NCBI GenBank assembly: GCA_900543485.1
Contig: UQRM01000012.1
Location: 1 to 64,000, forward strand
Direction of reading: 5' to 3'
Source: an uncultured Eubacterium sp.
GTDB lineage: Bacteria; Bacillota; Clostridia; Peptostreptococcales; Anaerovoracaceae
Length of the DNA stretch: 64,000 bases
The position numbers and the translations under genes were made by a program. Shown in pieces: positions 1 through 9,731 of this stretch (its first letter is position 1; the number at the start of each line of letters is the position of its first letter). Below the pieces are notes generated by a model. The model did not search any database and was not told where the DNA came from. It was given only the letters and a program-made list of their open reading frames with translations.

Positions 1-199
1 CGCTGAGCAGCTGGGAGTTGACGAGGATAAGGTCACGATGGAGACTCATCTGATGAAGGATCTGGAAGCTGATTCTCTCGATGCTGTTGAGATCATTATG
101 GCTATCGAAGATGAGTTCGATATCGAAGTTCCGGACGAAGATGCTGAAAAGTTCCAGACAGTAAGCGATATCGTAAGCTATGTCGAGGCCAGAGCGTAA
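1..199 (+). CDS. acpP: Acyl carrier protein, 3' part (starts before the window)
   Basis: The window opens inside a frame that ends with TAA at 197-199. The 65 visible residues are acidic and carry the acyl carrier signature [11 protein letters not shown]; the Ser of DSL is the site of 4'-phosphopantetheine attachment. The tail, [18 protein letters not shown], is typical of the family. As known for the family, this small soluble protein carries growing acyl chains during type II fatty acid synthesis in the cytoplasm. Only about the first ten residues are missing. It lies 18 bases before rex on the same strand, which suggests that upstream fatty-acid genes and rex may share a transcript. Confidence 0.95.
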   Translation, partial: AEQLGVDEDKVTMETHLMKDLEADSLDAVEIIMAIEDEFDIEVPDEDAEKFQTVSDIVSYVEARA

Positions 200-217
200 A
201 CTGCAAAAGGCTTTATC

Positions 218-868
218 ATGAAAAGACAGGCGAAGATTTCCAATGCGGTGATAAAGAGGCTGCCCAGGTACAGACGGTATCTGAGAGAGCTGCAGAAGAA
301 GGGGATAGACAAGATATCTTCCAGCGAGTTCAGTAATCTTACCGGGTATACCGCATCCCAGATAAGGCAGGATCTCAACAATTTTGGCGGGTTCGGCCAG
401 CAGGGGTACGGATACAGCGTGGACGGCCTTTACAATGAAATAAGCGCCATTCTGGGGCTGGATAAGCAGTATAAGATGGTGGTCGTAGGCGCAGGGAACC
501 TGGGCCAGGCCATCGCTAATCATACATACTACTATAAGACGGGATTCATCGTTTGCGGCATATTCGAGATAAATCCCCGGCTTATAGGCATGAAGATAAA
601 CGATATCGAAGTCATGGACTATGACAGGATAGTCGAGTTCGTTGAGGATAACGATATCGATATAGGTATCATATGTACCACCAAGGAAGCAGCTCAGGAA
701 GTGGCGGATAAGCTATGTTTCGCAGGTGTCAGAGGACTGTGGAACTTTGCGCCGATAGACATAGAGACGCCTAACCATGTAGCCGTGGAAAACATGCATA
801 TAAGCGACAGTCTCCATTCTCTGGCCTATCATATGAACAAGAACAGAGGCCAGGAAGAAAAGAAATAA
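218..868 (+). CDS. rex: Redox-sensing transcriptional repressor Rex
   Basis: This 216-residue protein has the usual Rex length and layout. An N-terminal winged-helix domain (about 10-65, including TGYTASQIRQDLNNFGGFG) is followed by a Rossmann domain with the NAD(H)-binding loop VVVGAGNLGQAIANH near residue 90 and a C-terminal helix for the domain-swapped dimer. Rex senses the NADH/NAD+ ratio and in fermenters represses fermentation and electron-transfer genes when NADH is low. It starts at an ATG 18 bases after acpP. A ferredoxin gene is convergent just downstream. I found no clear Rex box (TTGTTAA-N4-TTAACAA) in the window, so its targets here are unknown. Confidence 0.95.
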   Translation: MKRQAKISNAVIKRLPRYRRYLRELQKKGIDKISSSEFSNLTGYTASQIRQDLNNFGGFGQQGYGYSVDGLYNEISAILGLDKQYKMVVVGAGNLGQAIANHTYYYKTGFIVCGIFEINPRLIGMKINDIEVMDYDRIVEFVEDNDIDIGIICTTKEAAQEVADKLCFAGVRGLWNFAPIDIETPNHVAVENMHISDSLHSLAYHMNKNRGQEEKK

Positions 869-892
869 TACATAAGAATATCGGTAAAATTA

Positions 893-921
893 AATAACCG
901 TTTCGTTTCGAAACGGTTATT
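893..921. terminator. Bidirectional intrinsic terminator between rex and the ferredoxin gene
   Basis: A perfect 13-bp stem (893-905 with 909-921) has a 3-base TTT loop. It is followed by GTTTTC on the + strand and by a T/A-rich TTTAATTTT run on the - strand. It can end both converging transcripts. Confidence 0.85.
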
Positions 922-946
922 GTTTTCAGATGATATATGCTCGCTC

Positions 947-1120
947 TTAGTCTTCCTGAACCGGAGCGTCAACAGGACATGCGCCTGCGCAAGCACCGCA
1001 ATCAATACACTTGTCAGCGTCGATAACGTACATGGAATCACCAGCCGAAATAGCATCCGTAGGACATTCATCAGCGCAAGCACCGCAGTTGATGCAAGAG
1101 TCTTTAATTACATAAGCCAT
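947..1120 (-). CDS. 2[4Fe-4S] ferredoxin, clostridial type
   Basis: This 57-residue protein has two CxxCxxCxxxCP cluster motifs (CINCGACADECP and CIDCGACAGACP), the hallmark of low-potential bacterial ferredoxins. It would carry electrons for pyruvate:ferredoxin oxidoreductase, hydrogenase or similar enzymes in the cytoplasm. The start chosen is the ATG at 1120, which gives MAYVIKDSC and is preceded by an AGGAGG site about 8 bases upstream. The frame is open further upstream, but the family begins at MAYxI. It is a single-gene unit convergent with rex. Confidence 0.95.
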   Translation of the reverse strand: MAYVIKDSCINCGACADECPTDAISAGDSMYVIDADKCIDCGACAGACPVDAPVQED

Positions 1121-1193
1121 TTTAACTACCTCCTTTAAGATTATATCATTAAATGACAAACTGATTATAACAAACCTTTATGAGGAATTCAAG

Positions 1194-2000
1194 ATGAAAG
1201 TTTACGGACTTATAGGGAAAAGCGGGACAGGAAAAAGTTTTCAGGCTGTGAACCTGTGTAAGGAGCGAAACATAGAGAGTATCATAGATGACGGGCTGTT
1301 CATCTGTCGCAATAAGGTCGTAGCCGGGATATCCGCCAAACGGCAGAAGACCAAGGTCGGCGCTGTCAAGACGGCTCTGTTCACCGATGATGACCACAGA
1401 GATGAGACGGTGGCGGCCATCAGGAAGATGAAGCCGTCTTCGATACTGATAATAGGGACTTCTGACAGGATGGTCGATAAGATAGCGGCACGTCTGGGCA
1501 TAGGGCGTATAGGCGAGAGCATATACATAGAGGAGATAACGACGGAGGCTCAGAGGGACATCGCCAGAAGACAGAGGTATGAGATGGGGCAGCATGTCAT
1601 ACCCGTTCCTACTTTCCAGCTCAAGCGCCAGTTTTCCGGTTACTTCATGATCCCTGTCAGACGGCTGCTGAAGGAGCTGGGCCCATGGAGAGATATTTCG
1701 GAGAAGTCTGTCGTCAGACCCACTTACAGCTATTTGGGGAACTATGAGATATCGGAAAAAGTCATGGCGGATATCGTGGAGTGTGTAAGGAGGGAGAACC
1801 GACAGGTAGCGGAGATCAACAGAGTAGGAGTCGTGCGGATGCAGGATGGGATAGATATATATGTGGCCGCCACCTTTCGCCGCGGAGAAAGACTGGACGA
1901 AGCAGCCGCGCGGTTTCAGAGGACAGCCGTTGAGAGGATAGAAGAGATGACGTCGTTCAACGTCAACAGACTGGATCTGGAGGTGAGAGGGCTGATATGA
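1194..2000 (+). CDS. P-loop NTPase with C-terminal Asp23/Gls24-like domain
   Basis: The 268-residue protein starts with a Walker A motif, GLIGKSGTGKSFQA (about residues 5-18), and has a hydrophobic strand, SSILIIGTSD, that may be the Walker B region. Its last 90 residues (ISEKVMADIVECV... to TAVERIEEMTSFNVNRLDLEV) match the Asp23/Gls24 envelope-stress pattern, including the MTxxxVxxxxxxV ending. Asp23 proteins normally occur without an ATPase. The function is unknown; an ATP-dependent switch for an envelope or stress process is inference. Its stop overlaps the start of the glycosylase gene by ATGA, so the two are probably translationally coupled. Confidence 0.7.
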   Translation: MKVYGLIGKSGTGKSFQAVNLCKERNIESIIDDGLFICRNKVVAGISAKRQKTKVGAVKTALFTDDDHRDETVAAIRKMKPSSILIIGTSDRMVDKIAARLGIGRIGESIYIEEITTEAQRDIARRQRYEMGQHVIPVPTFQLKRQFSGYFMIPVRRLLKELGPWRDISEKSVVRPTYSYLGNYEISEKVMADIVECVRRENRQVAEINRVGVVRMQDGIDIYVAATFRRGERLDEAAARFQRTAVERIEEMTSFNVNRLDLEVRGLI

Positions 2001-2884
2001 TAGTTAAGGAAAAGGGCAATGCCGTCATCGTCGAAGATGTGAGAGATTTCGATCTGGACAACATCTTCGATTGCGGCCAGTGCTTCAGATGGGAACGGGA
2101 TGAAAAAGGCAGGTATGTGGGGACAGCTTTCGGCAGACATGCGCTGATGGAGTACGATGGCAGCAGTCAGATTCTGATCATACACGGCGCTGACGAGGAG
2201 GATTTTCAGACGGTGTGGAGAAAGTACCTGGATCTGGACAGAGATTATGGCAAGATAAAGGAGAAGCTGGCAGAGAGGGATAAAGTCATAGCGCGGGCCA
2301 TAGATTATGGTCAGGGCATCAGGATACTAAACCAGGAAAAGTGGGAGACCCTGCTCTCGTTTATCATATCTCAGAACAACAACATACCGCGGATCAAGAA
2401 GTGTATCGATAATCTGGCGCGTACACTGGGATCCCCTTCAGGTCAGTTCATGGGCAGGGAATTCTATGACCTGCCTTCGCCGGAAGTGCTGGCGGGAGCC
2501 ACGGAGGAGAAGCTGGCGCCGTGCAGACTTGGTTACAGGAGCAAATATCTGATAGAAACTGCCCGTCAGGTAGCGGAGGCGGGGCTCGATAGCCTGGAGA
2601 GACTGGGTGCGCCGGAGGTCACGTCGCAGGAGGCTTTCGAGGCGCTCAATGGATACTGTGGTGTCGGACCGAAGGTGGCCAATTGCATCGCTCTGTTTTC
2701 CATGGGAAAGCTGGACAGATTCCCCATAGATGTGTGGGTGCGAAAGGTCATGCACAGGTTATACGGTATAGACGAGGGCGATATGAAGGGAATGGCCCGG
2801 TTCGCAGAGCAGACTTTCGGGGAATACGGAGGCATCGCCCAGCAGTATCTTTTCTATTACATAACTCACTGTAAAGAAATTTGA
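1997..2884 (+). CDS. 8-oxoguanine DNA glycosylase/AP lyase (OGG1-like)
   Basis: The 295-residue protein follows the OGG layout. An N-terminal domain (FDLDNIFDCGQCFRW) recognises damaged guanine, SFIISQNNNIPRI matches the Asn-rich helix, and the HhH-GPD segment is GYCGVGPKVANCIALFS followed by FPIDVWV. By analogy with human OGG1, the Lys of GPKVAN is the Schiff-base nucleophile and the Asp of PIDVW the catalytic acid; both are present. It excises 8-oxoG in base-excision repair. It overlaps the preceding P-loop/Asp23 gene by four bases. Automatic annotation may call it a 3-methyladenine glycosylase, but the N-terminal domain favours OGG. Confidence 0.92.
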   Translation: MIVKEKGNAVIVEDVRDFDLDNIFDCGQCFRWERDEKGRYVGTAFGRHALMEYDGSSQILIIHGADEEDFQTVWRKYLDLDRDYGKIKEKLAERDKVIARAIDYGQGIRILNQEKWETLLSFIISQNNNIPRIKKCIDNLARTLGSPSGQFMGREFYDLPSPEVLAGATEEKLAPCRLGYRSKYLIETARQVAEAGLDSLERLGAPEVTSQEAFEALNGYCGVGPKVANCIALFSMGKLDRFPIDVWVRKVMHRLYGIDEGDMKGMARFAEQTFGEYGGIAQQYLFYYITHCKEI

Positions 2885-2893
2885 AAAAGGTGG

Positions 2894-2922
2894 TTGACAA
2901 AAACGAGAAATGGCTGTAAATT
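2894..2922 (+). promoter_or_regulatory. SigA promoter of groES-groEL
   Basis: TTGACA at 2894-2899, a 17-base spacer and TAAATT at 2917-2922 form a near-consensus promoter. Transcription would begin at the edge of the CIRCE operator. Confidence 0.85.
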
Positions 2923-2926
2923 ATAG

Positions 2927-2953
2927 TTAGCACTCATAAATAATGAGTGCTAA
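2927..2953. promoter_or_regulatory. CIRCE operator (HrcA binding site)
   Basis: A perfect TTAGCACTC-N9-GAGTGCTAA inverted repeat lies immediately after the -10 box. CIRCE is the known binding site of the HrcA heat-shock repressor, so groESL should be induced by heat through loss of HrcA binding. hrcA is not in this window. Confidence 0.98.
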
Positions 2954-3050
2954 CAAACAGGCGTGTAAATCAGCAGAGCTGATACCGCATGGTGCGAAGC
3001 GGCGATGCTCTGTATAAAATTTAAACGAAAAAGTAAAGGAGATGGCAATA

Positions 3051-3329
3051 ATGAGTATGGGAATCAAACCTTTAGGGGCAAGAGTTGTTATCAAGAAGAT
3101 CGAAGCCGAAGAAAAGACGGCCAGCGGGATCCTGTTGACAGGCTCCGCCAAGGAAAGACCACAGATGGCGGAAGTAGTCGCCGTAGGACCTGGAACTGAC
3201 GATGAGAAGATGGAACTCAAAGTAGGAGACAAGGTTATTTTCTCCCAGTATGCCGGTACTGATGTCAAATACGACGGCGAAGAGTACTCGATAATGAGTC
3301 AGAGAGACATTCTGGCAACAGTTGAATAG
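3051..3329 (+). CDS. groES: Co-chaperonin GroES
   Basis: This is the 10-kDa lid of the GroEL folding chamber. The sequence [25 protein letters not shown] and the mobile-loop and roof region are typical, and the length (92 residues) is normal. An in-frame ATG at 3042 overlaps the AAAGGAG ribosome-binding site (3035-3041), so the ATG at 3051, nine bases after that site, is the likely start. It is the first gene of the CIRCE-controlled operon and is separated from groEL by 67 bases containing a short hairpin. Confidence 0.97.
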   Translation: MSMGIKPLGARVVIKKIEAEEKTASGILLTGSAKERPQMAEVVAVGPGTDDEKMELKVGDKVIFSQYAGTDVKYDGEEYSIMSQRDILATVE

Positions 3330-3356
3330 TTGAGGAGCCCCGAGGGGGACGCTGAT

Positions 3357-3373
3357 GTCCAGCTCCGCTGGAC
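3357..3373 (+). other. Short hairpin in the groES-groEL spacer
   Basis: GTCCAGC (3357-3363) and GCTGGAC (3367-3373) pair across a 3-base loop, with no T run. It is not a terminator; an mRNA processing or stability element between the two cistrons is possible. Confidence 0.4.
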
Positions 3374-3381
3374 AAACATAA

Positions 3382-5031
<1,650 letters not shown>

Positions 5032-5057
5032 GGCCGACGATAAAGAACAGAAAATAA

Positions 5058-5108
5058 AACCCCGGGAGGGCGAGTATCTCAAGGATGACTCCTTTCCCGG
5101 GGTTCTCT
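5058..5108 (+). terminator. Intrinsic terminator after groEL
   Basis: AACCCCGGGA (5058-5067) pairs with TCCCGGGGTT (5095-5104), and a smaller AAGGA/TCCTT stem sits in the loop. The downstream sequence is CTCTTTT. Confidence 0.8.
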
Positions 5109-5200
5109 TTTGCGTATTATTTATCATCCCGCTGAGAGGCCGCAGAACGACAGACTATCATGTCGATCGCTCAGGTGATGAGAAATGTCTGTATATGCGC

Positions 5201-5986
5201 TTATTTGAATCTGAAACATTTGCCGCACACATCAGGACATGGGATGTATTCGTCGATAGTTTTGCAGTATGCCTGACATTTGGCGCGGTCTATACCCTTT
5301 TCCGAAATGGCATTTCCGGGACATGCAGCTATCATCTCGGCAGAGCAGGAGATGCCATCGGCTTCCTGATACATGCTGCTTCTCAGGATGTGGAGATAGG
5401 CGGCTTCCAGCTGTTCATCGCTCATAGGCTCCACCTCCTCCGCGTATTTGCCGTCAGTTATCAGTGAACCGACACGGAGTCCATAACAGCCATCGGCGGT
5501 ACGGAAGGATTCAGCCGGTCCGAAGTCGCCCATGCCGGCCGCGTAAGCCGCCAGTTTATGGGACCACGTACCACGGAATGTCTTCTCATTCCAGTCCATT
5601 GGCGTATTGAGACAGGAGGAGAGACGTCCGGCCATGTCGAGGGCGCCTCTTACAGCTCTGTTGATAGCCATGGAAAGCCAGGTGGATTCCGTAAAAGCCC
5701 TTACCCACTGTGGGGAAGGAGCGCCATCTTCCTCGTTGCTTCTCATCGCCTCCATATCGTATGGGATAGCATGGATTATCAGCGTTATGCCCGGACGATA
5801 GATATTTTTCGGGTGATCGCTCATATTTTTGTCCATGAATATGTTGAAGAGGGGATGACGGGCATCCACGTATCCGATGAGAGGCGTTCCGAATTTCGTC
5901 ACGATATCCTCCCTTGCTGCAAATTCCTCCATCGTCTTCTGGACGTTCCGCTGAATATGTTTCTTGACATCAAAACCGATCATCAT
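5201..5986 (-). CDS. QueG-like (epoxyqueuosine reductase-related) iron-sulfur protein
   Basis: The 261-residue protein resembles the shorter QueG-like reductases of anaerobes. LAAYAAGMGDFGPAESF resembles the family's AxxAGLGxxG region, and the C-terminus is Cys-rich (CPGNAISEKGIDRAKCQAYC, then CPDVCGKC), consistent with a [4Fe-4S] ligand set. True QueG reduces epoxyqueuosine in tRNA with cobalamin and two clusters. This short form lacks a full second ferredoxin domain, so its substrate is uncertain. It stands alone on the minus strand with an AAAGG site before its ATG and is convergent with groEL. Confidence 0.65.
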   Translation of the reverse strand: MMIGFDVKKHIQRNVQKTMEEFAAREDIVTKFGTPLIGYVDARHPLFNIFMDKNMSDHPKNIYRPGITLIIHAIPYDMEAMRSNEEDGAPSPQWVRAFTESTWLSMAINRAVRGALDMAGRLSSCLNTPMDWNEKTFRGTWSHKLAAYAAGMGDFGPAESFRTADGCYGLRVGSLITDGKYAEEVEPMSDEQLEAAYLHILRSSMYQEADGISCSAEMIAACPGNAISEKGIDRAKCQAYCKTIDEYIPCPDVCGKCFRFK

Positions 5987-6092
5987 ATATCACACCTTTC
6001 AAAATCATAGAAGAAATCTTCTGCTGTTAACTGTAACTGATTACATGATATCATATTTTAGACCATAAAGTGTTGCTGTTGCCACGTTATTT

Positions 6093-7400
6093 TTATACTT
6101 TGTGATTTTTTTGCGGAGGCGCGCCGTCAAGCTTGCTTTTTTGGGGCCTGAAGGCGATGAAAAGCAATACGCTCACCAGCATCAGTATCGGATAGTAGAG
6201 ATACGGAAAGGCATCCAGCGGCGTGATCCCTGTCAGAGCGGCAGCTGTCAGGAGCTGGGCGCCGTAGGGAAGCAGTCCCTGGCCTACGGAGGCGAATATG
6301 TCCAGTATAGACGCGACACGTTTAGATTCGACGCCGAACTCATCGCCGATCTCCTTGGCAACAGGACCTGACATGACGATAGCGACCGTATTGTTGGCGG
6401 TGCACATGTCGACCAGCAGCACCAGCAGGCCTATCCCAAGTTCTGCTCCGCGCTTTCCGCTCACAGATCTCTTTATGGTCTCTATGATAAGAGCGATGCC
6501 GCCGTTTTCACGTATAAGAGATACCATGCAGGCGACAATGATAGAGATGATGGATATCTCGAACAGGTCTGTCATACCTTTTCCGATGATGCTGAAAGAT
6601 TCGAGGAATGTGAAGGAGCCATTGAAGACTCCTGTCATCACCGACAACGCGATGCCGGAAAACAGCACGGCGAAAACGTTGAAACCGGCCAGCGCGCCGA
6701 CCAGCACGATCAGATATGGAATGATCTCGACGAAATTGTAGCCGTAAGTGTCGGGCTTGTAGGTGAGGTGAGATGTTTGCAGGTAAAAGATGACTATTGT
6801 CAGCAAGGCGGCCGGGAAGACGATGAAAAAATTCTGCTTGAACTTATCTTTCATCTGACAGCCCTGAGTCCGTACAGCAGCGATAGTCGTATCGGATATC
6901 ATGGAAAGATTATCGCCGAACATGGCGCCGCATACTGTGGCACCAACACAGATGGCGATGGGTATATCAGCCTGCTGGGAGACTCCCAACGCTATAGGCG
7001 CCAGTGCGGTGATGGTTCCCATGGATGTTCCCATTGAAAGGGAGATGAAGCAGCCTATGACGAAGATCCCGGCGACCATATACTGAGGCGGGATCATGGA
7101 AAGGCCGAAATTCACTGTGCTTTCGACGCCGCCGGAGGCGGTGACGATGCCGGAGAAAGCTCCGGCCACAAGGAATATCAGCACCATGGTTATGATATTG
7201 GTATCGCCTGCGCCTTTGGCGGCAGTCTTCAGCTTTTCTTCGAAAGACTTTCCTCTGTTCTGGAGAAGGGCAACGAATAGAGCTATGATGAAAGCCACAT
7301 AGGCTGGCATACTGTAAAAATCTCTGCTTATTATACCTGCGCCGGCAAAGACTACGATGAATACGAAAAAAGGCAACAGGGCAAAACCACGATACTTCAT
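6093..7400 (-). CDS. Na+/H+ antiporter, NhaC-type family
   Basis: The 435-residue integral membrane protein has about ten to twelve hydrophobic segments. Its core motifs GDNLSMISDTTIAAVRTQG and SMGTSMGTITALAPIALG are typical of the NhaC superfamily. It should exchange Na+ or an organic anion for H+ across the cytoplasmic membrane. Ninety-six bases upstream on the same strand lies a 2-hydroxyacid dehydrogenase. Because some NhaC relatives exchange hydroxy-acids such as lactate or malate, a linked role in hydroxy-acid transport is possible but is inference. Confidence 0.85.
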   Translation of the reverse strand: MKYRGFALLPFFVFIVVFAGAGIISRDFYSMPAYVAFIIALFVALLQNRGKSFEEKLKTAAKGAGDTNIITMVLIFLVAGAFSGIVTASGGVESTVNFGLSMIPPQYMVAGIFVIGCFISLSMGTSMGTITALAPIALGVSQQADIPIAICVGATVCGAMFGDNLSMISDTTIAAVRTQGCQMKDKFKQNFFIVFPAALLTIVIFYLQTSHLTYKPDTYGYNFVEIIPYLIVLVGALAGFNVFAVLFSGIALSVMTGVFNGSFTFLESFSIIGKGMTDLFEISIISIIVACMVSLIRENGGIALIIETIKRSVSGKRGAELGIGLLVLLVDMCTANNTVAIVMSGPVAKEIGDEFGVESKRVASILDIFASVGQGLLPYGAQLLTAAALTGITPLDAFPYLYYPILMLVSVLLFIAFRPQKSKLDGAPPQKNHKV

Positions 7401-7496
7401 AGAAGATCCTTTCGTTGATCTAACGCGTGAAATGCGACATTAAGTTACTGGACGGTCTCCGTTCGCGGCCTGAAATGAGGCGTCATATACCGGCCT

Positions 7497-8411
7497 TTAT
7501 TCCACTCTGTTGAGCCTGCCGCCGTTCAGCCAGCTTTGCAGGTTCTCAGCCAGCACGTCTATCACAGCCTGACGCATCTCTTTAGGAGACCAGGCCATAT
7601 GAGGCGTGATGATACAGTTATCTATACCCAGCAGCGGGCAGTCTATGGAAGGCGGCTCTGTTTCCAGCACATCTACAGCCGCCGCGCTGAGAAAACCTGA
7701 TTTGAGGGCGTCAGCAAGAGCTCGCTCATCTACCAGTCCGCCTCTGGCGGTGTTGATGAAAACAGCGCCTGGCTTCATGTTGACGATGAAATCAGCATTG
7801 ACCATCCTCTTATTATCCTCTGTGAGCGGACAATGGAGGGATACGAAATCGGATTTCATGGCGCCTTCAGGATCTTCGCGATAGATATTCACCGTCATTC
7901 CCAGGGCTCTGGCGATCTCGGCTACCCGTTTGCCGATGGCTCCATATCCGATTATCCCCAGCGATTTCCCTGTCAGCAAAGTCACCGGTTTTTTCCAGTA
8001 ACAGAAGTATTTGCAATCGGACCACTGGCCTTCCTGGACAGATCGATTGTGGAGACCCACGTTGTTGGCCAGCTCAAGGATAAGGGCGATAGTATGCTGC
8101 GCTACTGCGTCGGTAGAGTAAGCAGGTATGTTGGTGACAGCGATCCCCATGTCGGCGGCCGCTTCAACATCAATGTTGTTGTACCCTGTAGCTGTGGAGC
8201 CTATATATTTCAAATTAGGGCATTGCTCCATGAACTCCCTCGTTATGCGGCATTTGCTGGTCATCAGTATCTCACTGTTGCCGATACGGGAGAGCGCCTT
8301 ATCGGGCGGCGTCGCGTCGAAGACAGTCAGTCTGTCACACAGCTTTTCCAGTTTGCTCCAGCTCAGATCTCCGGGATTTATGGTATATCCGTCGAAAATT
8401 ACAATATCCAT
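7497..8411 (-). CDS. D-2-hydroxyacid dehydrogenase (NAD-dependent)
   Basis: The 304-residue protein has the NAD-binding loop SLGIIGYGAIGKRVAEIA and the catalytic Arg-Glu-His set: Arg in INTARGGLVDE, Glu in DVLETEPP, His in ITPHMAWS. It would reduce a 2-keto acid such as glyoxylate or hydroxypyruvate to the D-hydroxy acid; the exact substrate cannot be read from sequence. The start is the ATG at 8411 behind a GGAGG site. The frame stays open upstream, but that stretch runs through the divergent mntP promoter and start. It precedes the NhaC-type antiporter gene and is probably cotranscribed with it. Confidence 0.88.
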   Translation of the reverse strand: MDIVIFDGYTINPGDLSWSKLEKLCDRLTVFDATPPDKALSRIGNSEILMTSKCRITREFMEQCPNLKYIGSTATGYNNIDVEAAADMGIAVTNIPAYSTDAVAQHTIALILELANNVGLHNRSVQEGQWSDCKYFCYWKKPVTLLTGKSLGIIGYGAIGKRVAEIARALGMTVNIYREDPEGAMKSDFVSLHCPLTEDNKRMVNADFIVNMKPGAVFINTARGGLVDERALADALKSGFLSAAAVDVLETEPPSIDCPLLGIDNCIITPHMAWSPKEMRQAVIDVLAENLQSWLNGGRLNRVE

Positions 8412-8477
8412 GTATTGACCTCCAATTGTCAATGGTTTATTACTCGAAACTACAGAAAGTATTTTACACCATGAGAG

Positions 8478-8507
8478 TTGGAAAGTCCAGGTCATGTATG
8501 GTATAAT
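8478..8507 (+). promoter_or_regulatory. Promoter of the mntP unit
   Basis: TTGGAA (8478-8483), an 18-base spacer and TATAAT (8502-8507), with a TG-N extended -10. No yybP-ykoY manganese riboswitch fits in the short leader before mntP. Confidence 0.7.
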
Positions 8508-8543
8508 CGTTTGTATGCATTTCGCTGACAGAAAGGGGATCCA

Positions 8544-9095
8544 ATGAGTTTTGCCGATATACTGCTGATAGGCGCGGGGCTGGCGATGGATGCGGCGGCC
8601 GTATCCATGACTAACGGAATGGTGTACAAGAACCTGAGCAGATTTACATATGTGATGATGCCGGTGTTTTTCGGAGTGTTTCAGATGTTGATGCCTATAC
8701 TGGGGTATTACGCGGGAGGATTGTTCGCAAGTGTGATAACCAGGTATTCGGGCATAGTAATATTCGTGATACTGGGCATCATAGGATTGAAGATGTTGAA
8801 AGAGGGTATCGATGATTTGAAGGCTCATGAGGTCTGTCCCGTCAAGGTGATGACGCTGAAGGTGTTGTTTTTACAGGCTGTTGCTACCAGTATAGACGCC
8901 TTTGCCGTGGGGATCGGATTCAGCGCGGCAGGCATCGGTATACTCGGACCGTCGGCTCTGATAGGGGCAGTGACCGTGCTTATTGTCGTCGCTGCCATAT
9001 TCATTGGGCGGCAATTTGGCGATATGCTGGGATGCCGGGCCGAGATACTGGGAGGTATCATCCTCATAGTGATAGGAGTCAAAGCATTGTTTTGA
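8544..9095 (+). CDS. mntP: Manganese efflux pump MntP
   Basis: The 183-residue protein has six predicted membrane segments and the MntP signatures GLAMDAAAVSMTNGM near the N-terminus and ATSIDAFAVGIGFS in the second half; the paired Asp residues are the conserved metal-site acids. It exports Mn2+ across the cytoplasmic membrane. It is followed by rdgB, the yihY-like gene and feoB on the same strand, so metal handling brackets the segment. It has a strong extended -10 promoter but no visible manganese riboswitch. Confidence 0.93.
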   Translation: MSFADILLIGAGLAMDAAAVSMTNGMVYKNLSRFTYVMMPVFFGVFQMLMPILGYYAGGLFASVITRYSGIVIFVILGIIGLKMLKEGIDDLKAHEVCPVKVMTLKVLFLQAVATSIDAFAVGIGFSAAGIGILGPSALIGAVTVLIVVAAIFIGRQFGDMLGCRAEILGGIILIVIGVKALF

Positions 9096-9122
9096 TCTAT
9101 AGGACAGATAAGGTGATGAAAA

Positions 9123-9731
9123 ATGGAAAAAACGATCGTTGCTGCCACCGGGAACAAGCACAAGATAAAGGAAATAGAAGCGATAACGGCAGAATTCGGT
9201 ATGTCCATAATATCAAAGGACGAGGCCGGTGTTCCTGACGTGGAAATCGTCGAAGACGGAGAGACTTTCGAGGAAAACTCATACAAAAAGGCGTATGAGA
9301 TAATGAAGCTCTGCGGCAGAACGACAATCGCCGATGATTCGGGACTGGTCGTTGACTGTCTTAATGGCGCTCCGGGAGTATATTCCGCCAGATTCGCGGG
9401 AACAGATGGAGACGACGACGCTAACAACAGGAAGCTGATAGGGCTGATAAAGGATGTACCGTACGAAAACCGGACAGCCCGGTTCGTCTCGGTGATAACG
9501 ATGGTATTCCCCGATGGACAGTCCATCGTTGCCAGGGGGGAAGTGGAAGGTCATCTGATCACGGAAAAGCGGGGACGTGAAGGTTTTGGATACGACCCGC
9601 TGTTTGTACCGGATGGATATGAGCAGACCTTTGGAGAGCTTGCGCCGGAAGTGAAAAATGCCATAAGCCACAGAGCCAATGCTCTCAAAAATCTCAGAAA
9701 GAAGCTTATGGACAAAGAGGTGAGCCGTTAG
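9123..9731 (+). CDS. rdgB: XTP/dITP diphosphatase (RdgB/HAM1 family)
   Basis: The 202-residue protein opens with the family motif IVAATGNKHKIKEIEAI and has the catalytic acidic segment TTIADDSGLVVDCLNGAPGVYSAR and the typical GFGYDPLF. It hydrolyses non-canonical purine nucleoside triphosphates (dITP, XTP) to monophosphates, keeping them out of DNA and RNA. It starts 27 bases after mntP and its TAG directly abuts the ATG of the next gene, so coupling is likely. Confidence 0.96.
   Translation: MEKTIVAATGNKHKIKEIEAITAEFGMSIISKDEAGVPDVEIVEDGETFEENSYKKAYEIMKLCGRTTIADDSGLVVDCLNGAPGVYSARFAGTDGDDDANNRKLIGLIKDVPYENRTARFVSVITMVFPDGQSIVARGEVEGHLITEKRGREGFGYDPLFVPDGYEQTFGELAPEVKNAISHRANALKNLRKKLMDKEVSR

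Noticed and set aside
8412..8543. yybP-ykoY manganese riboswitch before mntP
   Set aside because: The leader after the -10 box is only about 35 bases and has none of the conserved helices.
8412..8828. N-terminal extension of the 2-hydroxyacid dehydrogenase to 8828
   Set aside because: The extra residues lack family similarity, run opposite to mntP and its promoter, and a good GGAGG site precedes the ATG at 8411.
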